Source of the DNA: Diospyros lotus
Lineage: Eukaryota > Streptophyta > Magnoliopsida > Ericales > Ebenaceae
Direction: 5' to 3'
Assembly (NCBI RefSeq): GCF_014633365.1
Contig: NC_068351.1
Location: 9,058,907-9,122,906, forward strand
DNA: 64,000 nucleotides
Position 1 is the first letter of the stretch. The number at the start of each line of letters is the position of its first letter. Positions 10,108-21,700 of the stretch are shown here, piece by piece. A program made the translations under genes and the position numbers. The notes under the pieces are model-generated. The model was given only the letters and a program-made list of their open reading frames with translations. It made no database searches and was not told the origin of the DNA.

Positions 10108-12340
10108 GAAGGAATAGAAGAATCCCTGCCCTCTACAGTTACATTGCTCCATATCCATAGACATGCTTGAATTGAATACAATAATGTTGCTATCATATAA
10201 TGTTGTTGTATGGCCAAAAGAACACAATTCCTTGGTTGGTTGTCTGTTGTTTTCTGAGTGCAAAGGGTAAAGCCAATGTGGAGGACTATTTTATATGATA
10301 ATTTGAACCAATTTTTCACCCATCTCTATCTCTGAAAGATAGTCTGCTCACTAAAAGCAAAATAGCCCGTCTTAATAATTTATAATTGTAAAAAATATCA
10401 AAACTATTATATTTTCAATAATATTCTTATGTCTAAAAAGCTTTTTAAAGACACCCATCTTGCCTTTAATTTTTGTAAAATGTTGTGGAGTCATGTGAAA
10501 CTGACAACTAATAGAGAGGCTGCTGCTGGGCCAAATTTTGAATAAGAATGGCATATATGATTTGGCCTGTGTTGTGCTGGTTATGAGATGCACTTTTTGA
10601 TTAATTAATTAATTAATTAATTAATAAACAACGTCCAGTCCGTATGGTCCCTTTTATCATTCTTAAATTGAAGGCAACCGGAGGCTGCTAGCTAGCTTAG
10701 GCTTTTTCCAACCAAACTTTAATACTACTCTTTAAAAGTCTCAACGCCAAAGTAATGTTCTTTCCATGTTTTTAATTTTATTTGTTCGCACCAAAAATCT
10801 CTATCCAACTCATGTGTGATTGTCACACTCTGATTTAATTATGTCGACAGTTGATTCAAAATATTTAAATATGTATTATTTAAACTAATAAATTCTTAAG
10901 TCAACTTTAATTAACATTTTTAGATAAGAACCCATGATATTACAAGTGGTATTAAAAGCTAATCTAGAAGACTAAAATCACTCCATGATGAAGACCCGTG
11001 ATTTATAATAATTGAAACCTATTGTTATCGAGGGTGAGGGATTAATCTAACTACTATAAAAATTAATTTGATGAGAGATATTAGTGAATATTAATTTAGA
11101 CAACATACGGATATCATTGAACATTTACTGCGTTGCCAATCACATCACAATCTTATTTGAGTTAGGTAGTAAGTTAGGCACGAAAGAAATAATGTAGACA
11201 GAGTTTTTTTAATATTAAAAAATAAAAATTTATTTTATTATTCTGATAATGTCCAGAACAAGTGCCCCTATCCCGGCAGCCCCACATTATGGGAGGGAGG
11301 TAAATCAAGACTCGAACTCTCTTGATTTCGAACACGAGAGCATCCGCATTTACAGTATCTCCATGAGAGCATTAGAGTCACTTAGACTGAGCTGTGGGGG
11401 TAAATTTATTTTATTGTTATTTCATAACAACGAGGGTTCACCATCTAATGTAGTAATTTTGTGAGAGTTACCCTTTTAACTATGAGATCCGATTATTTTC
11501 ACTGTCATGCCTTTAATTAATATTAACCGTAACATATTCCTATCAATTACAGATACAGTCCATCTATGGCTATTAATTAATTAATTAATTAAAATAATGT
11601 AAGGATTAAAACTTAGTTGAGAAGATGCCATTGCTGACACCAAACTTTACCTAATGTCCCAGTGGGAGATAAAAGAGTAAGATAAACTAAAGGCTCACTC
11701 AAAGGAGCCTTTCTTTCATCATTCATGAAGGTAATCATTTTAATCATTAACTTGCACCCTAATTCTAACCCACTTTGATTTATTTTCTTCTTCTCAAAAC
11801 TAAACAATTAAATCAGTATTTAGAGATTTTCCTGTGCAACGTAAGTCCAGCAATTAAATTAATTCCTGTTCCTGCTTCACCCATGGAATTAGATTATAAG
11901 ACCAATTTAATACTCAGTTACTTATGTTGGGCGCAAATTAAAGGTCAAATTTTCTTTGAACTAATATTATTGTCATTGCCTGAAAATCTTCATTTAATAA
12001 GTCACATAAAATTCTTTTTTTTTTTTTAATTAAGATTATAATAAGAATATCAGATCGTTTTTTTTGTTTACACTAAAGTGTCTTCTCTACACTGACATGC
12101 ATAATATATTCTTATTCTCATAGTGTTTGAAGACAAACTTACACACAAGTTTTGGTATAGACTCTCTCACACACACTTCTAAATTAAAACATATTATACA
12201 TTGTGCGAAGGGCACCCATATCTTGGATGCAATAGACAAGCTTACACAAACTCCGGTATAGATTTTCTTCCAATGCAAATGACCATTAATCATCTTTAGG
12301 GAAGATGAAGTTATGTGTGTGTGTGTGTATAGCTAGTTAA
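10105..12340. other. Intergenic DNA, no gene recognised
   Basis: AT-rich with several TTAATTAA runs (around 10600 and 11575). The open frames at 11249-11464 and 11613-12029 are short and without domains. Nothing here supports a gene. Confidence 0.5.
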
Positions 12341-12344
12341 AAGG

Positions 12345-12740
12345 TCATGAAAGGGGCATCTTAACTCCAAGAGAGGGGGCCGGAAGGTCTGGTACCAAGA
12401 GGGCCAGGGCCAGGGGGCTGAGCCTTTTTTGCGTGGGGGTTGGGCAGAGTTGGCGCCATTCAAACATGTACAGCTGCAGCTTGGGGTTGGACCCTACCCA
12501 TGTGATGCTTTCTTGACCATTCCATTCCATTCCCCAAACCTTCTCAAACCCTTTTCCTTTCACCCTCAAAAAGCAAAGAAGCACCCTCTTATCTGCCCTA
12601 AAGTCCAGCCCCACACCATGCGCCCCCCCCCCCCTCCGGTCTCTCTCTCTCTCTCTCTCAACTACTATTAATTTTCTTTGCTTTTCTTGGGAACAAAAAC
12701 CACAAAAATTCAACCCCAGAAAGAAAAATGATGTCTTCAA
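12345..12740. other. Pyrimidine-rich, GC-richer block of unknown nature
   Basis: The + strand is C/T-rich and contains a C12 run and (CT)10 at 12640-12659. A 131-codon frame runs across it on the minus strand, but its Arg-Glu run comes from the CT repeat and it has no recognised domain. The composition would suit a 5' leader or promoter, but no downstream exon can be joined to it. Confidence 0.3.
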
Positions 12741-14051
12741 AGAATTAATTCTTGTTTGAAAACATTATCATAACCATAAGCTAGCTAGTGGTTTTTATCT
12801 TTGATTATGGGTCAAGTCGATAGGTATTCCTTTCTAATATGAGTAATATTGATGAAAGATATATATATTTTTGATAAATAAAATTTCTCACTCTGTGAAG
12901 AAAGCATGAGGGTGCCTGTTTTTGACCGTTCCTTAATAACTATGTATCATACAAGAAAGAGTATTTATTAAAATAACTAATACTCTTTGTATAAGTGCAT
13001 ACAAAAACCAAAACATAATCTACCAGATGATCACCTTTTGAAAATGAATTTTTTTTCGTTGCTTTTACAATTATTTATTTCTTCACTTACACTTAACTGG
13101 TAGGAACAACCATTTTAATATCAAATAATCATAACCACTAATGATCATAGCTCACTTGAAACATCGGATAATTGAATTATCGCAGGAAAAAAATAAAATT
13201 TGGAGTGACTTAGTGCATGTAATCAATAGATTGATGGTGGATTGCAACAACAATAATGGAGCAACTGGGGTTGATGGATTTCATCAATCAACATCCTTGC
13301 AGCTTCAACATCATCATTCATGCTGCAAAATTAATAACAAAAAGTTGGGCAGCTTTTCTTCCAAGCCATTGGGATGCTAAGGAGTAAGGCCAGGCACATA
13401 CATAAAATAATACGATCATGCCCTGCATGACTGCCGTCACATCATCATCAAAAGGTTTGCCATCCATCGCTTACCTTATAGGTCCCATTTATTTCATTCC
13501 CAGTTAATATATAATGTATCTGTTGATATGAATTTTAATACATGAGTCCCAGAAAAAATAATGTGTGTGTGTGTATATGTTTTTATAATAATTGTTCACT
13601 CTTTATACAATGCAATTAAGTTTATCTTTGTTTTTATAATAACTATTAATCTTCAAATTTGCCTTCTATAACGAATTGGTACCTGTATTTTAATTTTTAT
13701 TATCATAATTATTAAACTTAGTTTTTGGGTTGACTTCTCCTTCAAAAACAAAATTTGACTATTTCTAGTGCCAATAAAGAAAATTATCACCCCTACAATT
13801 AGGTTGGATAAACTTCATTTCCTAATCAAATTCAATAAATAAAATAGTCTTAATTAGTCATTATTAATTATTTGTAAAGAATATCCTGAGCATTCAGACC
13901 ATATTAATTGATACTTAAAGAATAAATATTTTCTGCTTGTAGTATGATTGCTTAGTGGTATGAAAGTTCAAAGACATCATTCTGTGGCCCTAATATTATG
14001 GGTCGGTTCATATGTTTGCTAATACTTGTGTAGACTAACTCCTACTTAATA

Positions 14052-14082
<31 letters not shown>

Positions 14083-16800
14083 CTGGCCATGTCATAGTAA
14101 TACATAAGATAGTTAACCAACACTTACTCGGTCACTTGAGCAGGCAGCCAAGCAAGAAGAGCTTTTAGCAGGGCTGGCCGGAGACTGGAGTGGAGTTAGT
14201 GTCATAAAACTGTTACTGTTGCAGTGTCTAACAATGCGACTCTAACCACACTGGAAGTGGGATCTCTTTCTGCCCAACTGTTGAGTTCACGAAGAGAACG
14301 TTAATTTCAGGAAGATTTTCAAAGTCACGCTACTTTTATATGTAATGATGTATTAAAAAATTTCATTAGAAAGACTGCGTACTGTAATCCAAGAAAGAGC
14401 TAGCGATAATTGTGGCGGGTGTCTAATAAGTATCTGCCACTGCCAAGTGCCAATATTCCAAGCCTTTGGCTAACTTTAGATTAAGGGTTGCCCAGATGTC
14501 CCAACTGTTAATTAATGATTAAAGAGCAATTGAGAGTGCTGCAATGTTACCTACCAGTTGTCTCCCCATGCCTAAGTTCAAAGCAAACACTCCATCCCCA
14601 GTCCCCATTTAGCCGTTACATTATCTTAATTAATACGCCCATCATTTCCGGCTATGCTTCTCGTCCCCACATTCCCTTGTTAGGTCTGTTTCCACCCCAA
14701 AGGAGATAATATTTAATATAATTATATTATTATACTCATGTAATATAAAAATATAAATAAATTTACTTTTAATTCACACTGTACTTTTTTTTATAGTTTG
14801 AGTTATGAAATATTTTAAAGACATTTAAAACATTTCATAACTCAAATTTAAAAAAAATAATTATAGTTCAGACTAAAATTAATTATTTTATAAAAATTAA
14901 TTATTTTATTATGAATATAATTTTTAAATGCACGCAAATAAATGAACAACAAATATATACAAGTACATTATGTTATGTTAGTAGGGCGACTAAGAATGAA
15001 GTGAATTGAAATACACGCGTCGGCTTGAAAGTCGAAAATAATGTTATGTTAATAAATCTTAGGGTGTATTTGATTGTTTTCATGAAAATTGACTAATTTT
15101 CACTCAAATTTTAGTTTCTGAGATATTTGATTGGTCAAATTTTTTAAGTAATTTATTTTTTCACTTGACTTGTTATGGGCATTTTTTACTTTTACTATAA
15201 AAGATTTTTTCATGGGAGGCTGGAATAGATTTTTCAAAAAAATGAAAAATCAACTCAAATCTTCCACTCTACAAATCATTTGAAGCTATGGCAGAGGAGA
15301 AGACACGACGTACCAAGTTTTGAGGGTAGTTGACACTCGACACTAAGCAGGGAAAAAGAGAGTAGGTTTTCTAAACTTAATTAGAGCCGGAGGGTGTTAA
15401 ATTTTTACTAATTTAATAAATTTCAATATTAAATTTATTAAAATTCAATACAAATTTACAAAATTTTCAATAAATTAAATTTTGGTAAATCCTCAAAATT
15501 TTGTCCAATTAATTTCGTTGTCAAGCCTTTAACTTTGCAAAATTATCTCAAAGCTATTACTTTTTTAAATTTCTTTTCATCTGCAGTATTTATTTTGAAA
15601 AGTAACATTAATTTTTTAGATAGGTTTCCTGATAACAATTAAACGAGGACCAGTTTATTTAATTTATTTTTTTACATTTTTTGAACCTTTTAGATTGAAC
15701 TTTTAATTTCATTGGTAGTATTTAATTTTAATTTAAATTGCCATTATATTTTGAGAAAATTAAACGTGATATCTTTGAGAATTAAGACAATTGAAAATCT
15801 ATTTTTAATAATTAAAAAATACAATAAGTATATTTGGGTTTAGTATTATATTGTAGTTTTTTCTATTAATAATTTTCATAAAAACTAAAATATTCTTATA
15901 TTTATAAAACTTCAATTTTTTTAGGACAATCAAACCATTGTTGTGGTTATCACCAACCACTCTTGCCCTAGGCAACACCGCTATTTGTGTTTTAACAGCG
16001 TCAAATGGTTACAGATATTATTAACACTTGGATGGGAAACTTGGAGCTGCAGGTGTTTGGTCATGTATTTTCAATAATTAAAATGGTGATTAAATTAATA
16101 TTTAATTAGAAGATAATTTAGAGAGGACACTAATTAGTCGCTACTTCCTTCCTTTACCGTGCAATCTTTCTTAAACGATGAATCACAAGCTAATTAAGCA
16201 AGAGCCCAGAGATCTAATTAATTCCAGGAGAAGCAATCCCAATCCCAATTCCCAAAATTCAGATATTAATAAATAAATTGAATTATAACCATACATACAC
16301 TTTGCACTCCATTTTAGTGATCAAATATTACTCACATAGTAAGTAGTATATTGGCAAAAGAAAAAACTATTATTATAAGGAAACCTCTTAAAAATAGTAT
16401 TTTTTTTTATTATCAAAAAGTTAGATAATTTAAACGAAGTCTGTAAAGTTAGTTTTGAGATATTTGGTTAATTAATTATTTTTAATAAACTTTTCTGTGT
16501 CTAATTAAGAATAAAAAGCAATTAATTAATTAATTTTTTCATCTTTAATGTCTTATTATTATGTATAGTTTGCTTGCTTAATTAACAACAATCCCACCTC
16601 AACTTTTTGAATTGAAGTCATAATCCAAGGATTCGAGTAGTCTTTGAAGGCGGTCAGGTCAAATTTCCCTGTTTTTTTTGCCAAACCAGACGTACAAACA
16701 AGTCAACTTTCAAATGGACAAAAACGTAGTGATATTTTTGTTGAAGCAAGCAGGGACACTTTTGGCATTTTAACCCTTCTTGTTTAACTCATTCAACCAA
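12741..16800. other. Intergenic AT-rich DNA, no gene recognised
   Basis: No convincing coding exon. A 79-codon frame at 13141-13380 has an Asn run and no domain I recognise. A 64-codon frame at 14515-14709 is equally featureless. A possible decayed TIR element runs from about 15060 (GGTGTATTTGATTG) to about 15935 (CAATCAAACCA), but its ends match only partly. Confidence 0.45.
14052..14081. repeat. (AAT)n microsatellite
   Basis: About ten AAT units. Confidence 0.9.
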
Positions 16801-16859
16801 CTTGGAGGAGGAGACAACCACCATAATTTTCCCTAATTAAGCACAGCTTCCCCCTTCCC

Positions 16860-17220
16860 TATCCTCAGCCACGAATATACCCTTCGTGCGGCGTCGTTTA
16901 GTGAACCCACCTGGCCCACCTCGTACTTGTCGTTTGTTCGTAGATCGTTGGGTTAGGCCGCCCAAAACCAAAAGTAACGCCCCAAGGGGGCAGAGCCTTT
17001 CGTAAATAAGGCCAAAACGGGGGTTAAAATGGAATTCCAGACGCCGCTCAACCGCAAAGCAAGGCGCGCCAAGGGGAAAACGCCAATCCCACGCGCCACC
17101 GCCGCGAGCGTTCTGGACACTGCTGATCCCGCATTCTCAGGCCGCCAGTGGGGACCATGCCGGCCGAGTGGGGCCGGCGCGTGAATTGGCAGCAGCTTTT
17201 TCCCCCCTTTTTTCACCATT
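16860..17220. promoter_or_regulatory. GC-rich block upstream of SCAB1, probable promoter-proximal region
   Basis: About 360 bp much richer in C+G and CpG than the surroundings, ending roughly 300 bp before the inferred SCAB1 leader intron. Frames on the minus strand here (for example 16953-17219) have no recognised domain and are probably composition-driven. No clear TATA box was seen between it and the 5' leader. Confidence 0.4.
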
Positions 17221-17249
17221 CAGCCATCGCTTTGTAACAGATTTACAAT

Positions 17250-17533
17250 CATGGCTTAGACCCCAGAATTTCTCATGACTTTGCTCTCTGTGTCTGTGTG
17301 TGTGTGTGAGAGAGAGAGACTTGACAGTGGCTTGGGCAAGGAGGAGCTTTTTCCAGTTCACTTTGCTTTTACAAAAGCAGACACCTCTCAGATTCTTCTT
17401 CTTCTTCTTCTCTTCTTCAAACAGCTCGTTTCGTTCTCTCTCTTTCTTCCCTCAAAACTGGTTCAAGAATCTGTTTCCATGTATTCTCGCTCCATGCTCG
17501 CGTGAAGCCTTATCTGCATTGTCCTATTCATCT
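17250..17533 (+). other. SCAB1: Probable SCAB1 5' UTR exon
   Basis: Pyrimidine-rich leader with (TG)n(AG)n at about 17288-17320 and a CTT repeat at about 17394-17415. It ends in a good splice donor, CATCT|GTAAGT, at 17533/17534. The transcription start is not visible and 17250 is only an approximate left limit. Confidence 0.5.
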
Positions 17534-18690
17534 GTAAGTTCCGGTTTATATTTATTGGCTTCGTTCTTTTAGGTCTTTTCGTTTTATTTTTTCCATTTGG
17601 ATTTTCGCCCTTCTTTTTCTTGCCTGCTGCATGTTTGAGACTCTGATGTTGTCAAGCGTCATAGCGATGTATAAACATATGTATATATATTATGTAGATG
17701 TATTTGTATATATGGATATACTTTCTTAAGTTTTTGAATCATGTCTGGTAAATGCTTCTCTGTGTGGAGAAATTCGGAATGTGGGTTGGGATTCTAGGTG
17801 AAAGAGTAGCAGTAATTGGTGACTGAATGAAGGACTAAGAAATACTTTTCTCAAGAAGGTGAACTTTCCTATTTGATTATTTTAGTTGCTGGATTGTATT
17901 GGAAATGTAATATTTTTCTGGTTGTTTGCTGCTTGCCTTCCCCTTGATTTTTTATTCGTCTAATTTCACGTTCTTCAATTTTTGTGCTTTATTTATATCA
18001 ATCTTGCAGAAATCTAGTGGCCGCTTATTGATCATCTTATTTGATAAATGTTCTAATGGGGGGGCAACTGTAGTGCAATCTGACTGAAATCTGAAAATGG
18101 GGATTTAGTTGTTGTAGGGAACAGAACACACTTGTTAAGCTGTCAAGGACAATCAGAATTCTTCCATTTGGCTGTTGCTTATCTCTGGGCTGACTGGTCT
18201 TACTCTGGCCTTTTCTTTTTCATCCTCGCATGTTTTGGATAGATATCTTTTGTTCTGGCACTTAGTTCTGATCCAAATTTACCCTTTTTTTTATTTTTTA
18301 TTTGGGCTGGAACACTTTGGTTTACAACTTGATAGGTGCAATCAGTTCTATTGGACACCTGCGATTCTTCAGCAAAGATCAGTTACAAATAGCTGTAGTT
18401 GACCAATAGCTGAATGCCTTCAGAGACATTTTTTTTAAGCTAAAAATTGTCACCTTTTTATAAATACCTTGATTCTCCAAAACATTGCTAGCTTGTTCCC
18501 ATGCGATCCTGGTATTTCTTTTGCTGTTAGTTTCATGGAAATTACTAAGTCATGTGCTTGCTATATTGAGAAAGATTAATCCATATTAAAGATAATAAAT
18601 TCTTCTCTCTGAACCTTAAAATTATATTATTTGATTTTGTTTAAGAGGTAACGAATGGAATAACCTTTCTATGTTGCTTCTGATGATCAG
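17534..18690 (+). other. SCAB1: Intron in the SCAB1 5' UTR
   Basis: A GTAAGT donor at 17534 and a GATCAG acceptor ending at 18690 enclose T-rich intron-like DNA. The next exon starts 19 nt before the start codon. Such leader introns often raise expression in plants; that effect here is inferred. Confidence 0.55.
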
Positions 18691-18709
18691 AACATAAAAA
18701 TCTGGACAA

Positions 18710-21700
18710 ATGACAAAGGTAAGTCCAGTACTGGGGGAGCAGATGCAGATGGAAGCTATTATGTCAGTGTCTGCTGATGTGAGCTTTGCTTCTGATCGGT
18801 TTCCAAAGTATAGAATAGGACCTGATTACGAGATTTTTGATGAGGAAAAGGAGGATCCTCAGGGTCCATCTTTGAAGGAGGTGATTGTGCAGGAGACTGC
18901 ACAGCTAGTAGAGCAGCACAAGCGTCTCTCTGTTCGTGATCTTGCTAGTAAATTTGACAAGAATTTAACAGCTGCTGCCAAGTTGTCAGATGAGGTATTA
19001 ACTGGTTTGATCAATTTTCCTTGTCAACTTAATACATTTTCTCTCTTCTGCAAGAATATATTCATATTTATTCACTATATGAATGGGTGTTAAATCATAT
19101 AACCTGATCTTTCTTTAATTAGAATCATTATTCTCTCATACTGAGGGCGACCATTTTCTATTTGCATTAGATTGACAAGTAAACTGTAACAAGTTTTTCC
19201 TGGAATTTAGGCTAAAATTAGAGAGGTGGCTTCTTTGGAGGGACATGTTCTTTTGAAGAAGCTCAGAGATGCACTAGAATCTCTGAGAGGCAGATTGGCA
19301 GGTAGAAATAAAGAAGATGTGGAGAAAGCCATTTCTATGGTTAGTCTTTTACCTGTTCCATTGTTGTGAACTGTTCCATTTGACTTCTCATAAATTTGGA
19401 ACCAAATAGTTTTTCTTACATTCTGTTGCTCATATGTTTGATCTATGTCATTTTAAGTACATCTGCAAATGACCTGGAACTTCTTTTTTGTTTTTGTTTT
19501 TTTTAATGCTTTTCGTACTTGAACTATTCAGAAGTTTAGACAGTTCCCACATTATTTAAGATTCCATGTTGCTTCTACTCCTTGCAATGTGTCATTGCAG
19601 TAAAGACATTGTTATTCCACTAAGTACTAAATCAAGCAGAAAGGCATATAGCGTGCCAGTTATAAGTGGACATCGGGTGTGGGTTTCTGTCTAGGTTTCA
19701 CAACTCTATTAATTCCTAAATCTCAAATTTCATTGAGACCGTTCTGACTAGTACTAAGGTTTCTTTTATTGTCTGTGGGCAGGAGTAAAACAGTCATGTA
19801 GTGCTGTCTGCTGATATTTTTAATTTTGTGTATATTACCATGGGTTTCGACATTGAAGTAATATCTTATGGAATATACATAACTTCTTTTCTTTATAAAA
19901 AATCTTATATATGCATACTTGGTAGATTGTTTTAGAATGCAACTTTGGGGTTGCCTTTAATCTGTATTCAGATCACATTGTGCATGATGTGGTACTTCAC
20001 AGTCATTGCTTGAAGGAAGTGCCATATACAATAACTAATTGACTGGACAACACCTTCACTTTCAATGGGTGGTACTTTCTACAAGCATCTCCCACTTTTC
20101 TATTGGCAGTTACAGGTCACAAATAAAGAAGAGCACCTGAACTCATTTTCTTAGGGCTGTATTATCCTGAGATATGTGATGACATTCTAGTTTGCAGGTT
20201 GTAAACATAATGTCTTGTATAAATGTTTGCCAAAACTCTGAAGTACAGATGCTTCTCTACAGGTCGAGGCTTTGGCTGTAAAGCTGACTCAAAAGGAAGG
20301 AGAGTTAATTCAAGAGAAGTTTGAAGTGAAGAAGCTAGCCAACTTTCTCAAGCAGGTTATATGTTGTGATGAAATTTTGCAACTCTCTTGAATGTTCTCT
20401 CTCTCTCTTCTTCTTCTTCTTCCTTTAGCTGTTTTATTGTATTTGTTGTTGTGACAATGTTCTTGTTCTTGAGAATGGCAGCACCAACCACTCTTAAGTA
20501 CGGGGTGCAAATGGGTGGTCTAATTTAGGTTACTACTGAAACCCAAATATACCCCCAACTGGAAAAAAACAAAAAAAAAGAGAAAAGAAACAAACCGTAC
20601 ATGTCATCCTTTCAATCAATGGCATATGAATTCCAGATGCATTTATCTAATTGAATATTTTCAGTTTCACCTTCAATTTGTTTCCTTCTCTCTTCTTGCT
20701 GGTCTGCTTTTGGTTTATCTTTGATACATCATAATCTGTTGTCCATTCAAATATAAATGACTTCTGTTTTGTTATTTTCCTATTTATACCATCAATAAGT
20801 CCATATAGGTAGGTCCAAAAGAGTAATAATGTTTATCTAGCAAAAAGAAAATGTTCCTATGATCACAACATTATCCATGCTATATTTTTACAGTACTTAA
20901 TCTCAAATATTCAAATTTCTTTTTTTTTTCAGGTCATATATTTAATTTCAATCTGCTCAACTTGACATCCCTTTTTGAGAGTATCATTTTATTTGCTTTT
21001 GATAAATTTTCTTGCGTACGTCAGCATACCCTTCCACCATTATTTTGTCTTGTACATTTTTCCTGATGAAATTTACTAAATGGTATCTCTGATTCAAGAC
21101 TCCCTATTTTGTGAGAGTCAAGGGAGAGTTGTTTTTGTATGCTGTCTTTTTTTATTTTCTTTTTTGAATGGAATGCTGAAAAAATTGTTTGATTTGTATT
21201 TATTCTTTTTACTTATTAAAAGAGGTGCATGTAACTATGAGAAACAAGCTTAGGTTAAAATGAAAGCAACCCTCAGCTATCCCTTTTCATAGAGTAAACT
21301 TTAAGAAGGTAGCATTTCATGGTGATCACATAAATGACGAGCTTTTTTGTTAATTATGCATGTTATGATACCTTCCTTGTGTGTTTCTTCTTTCTTTTTT
21401 TCCTTTTTTTATTTTTTTCATTTTATACTGAATGTATATAATTCTCATTTTTTTTTTCATTTAATTCTTTACCAAACAAAATAACAAACTTTATAACATT
21501 TACATCCTGTTGTATGAGAGGTGTTTGGCTTAGCTTATTTCTGGTCAAAGGGAGCTTATAAGCTCCTTAAGAGCTTAAACTTTTTTGTTACCTGTATGGC
21601 AAAGTAGGAAGAACTTATATGCTACCTAGCTCGCAAGCTCTTTCAACGGCTTGTTTCAAAAGTAGGTAACTGGCAGCTTTTTTTTGGATAGATTATAAGC

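Noticed and set aside
16953..17361. Minus-strand frames upstream of SCAB1
   Set aside because: They are composition-driven in a GC-rich block, without a domain, and lie in the likely SCAB1 promoter.
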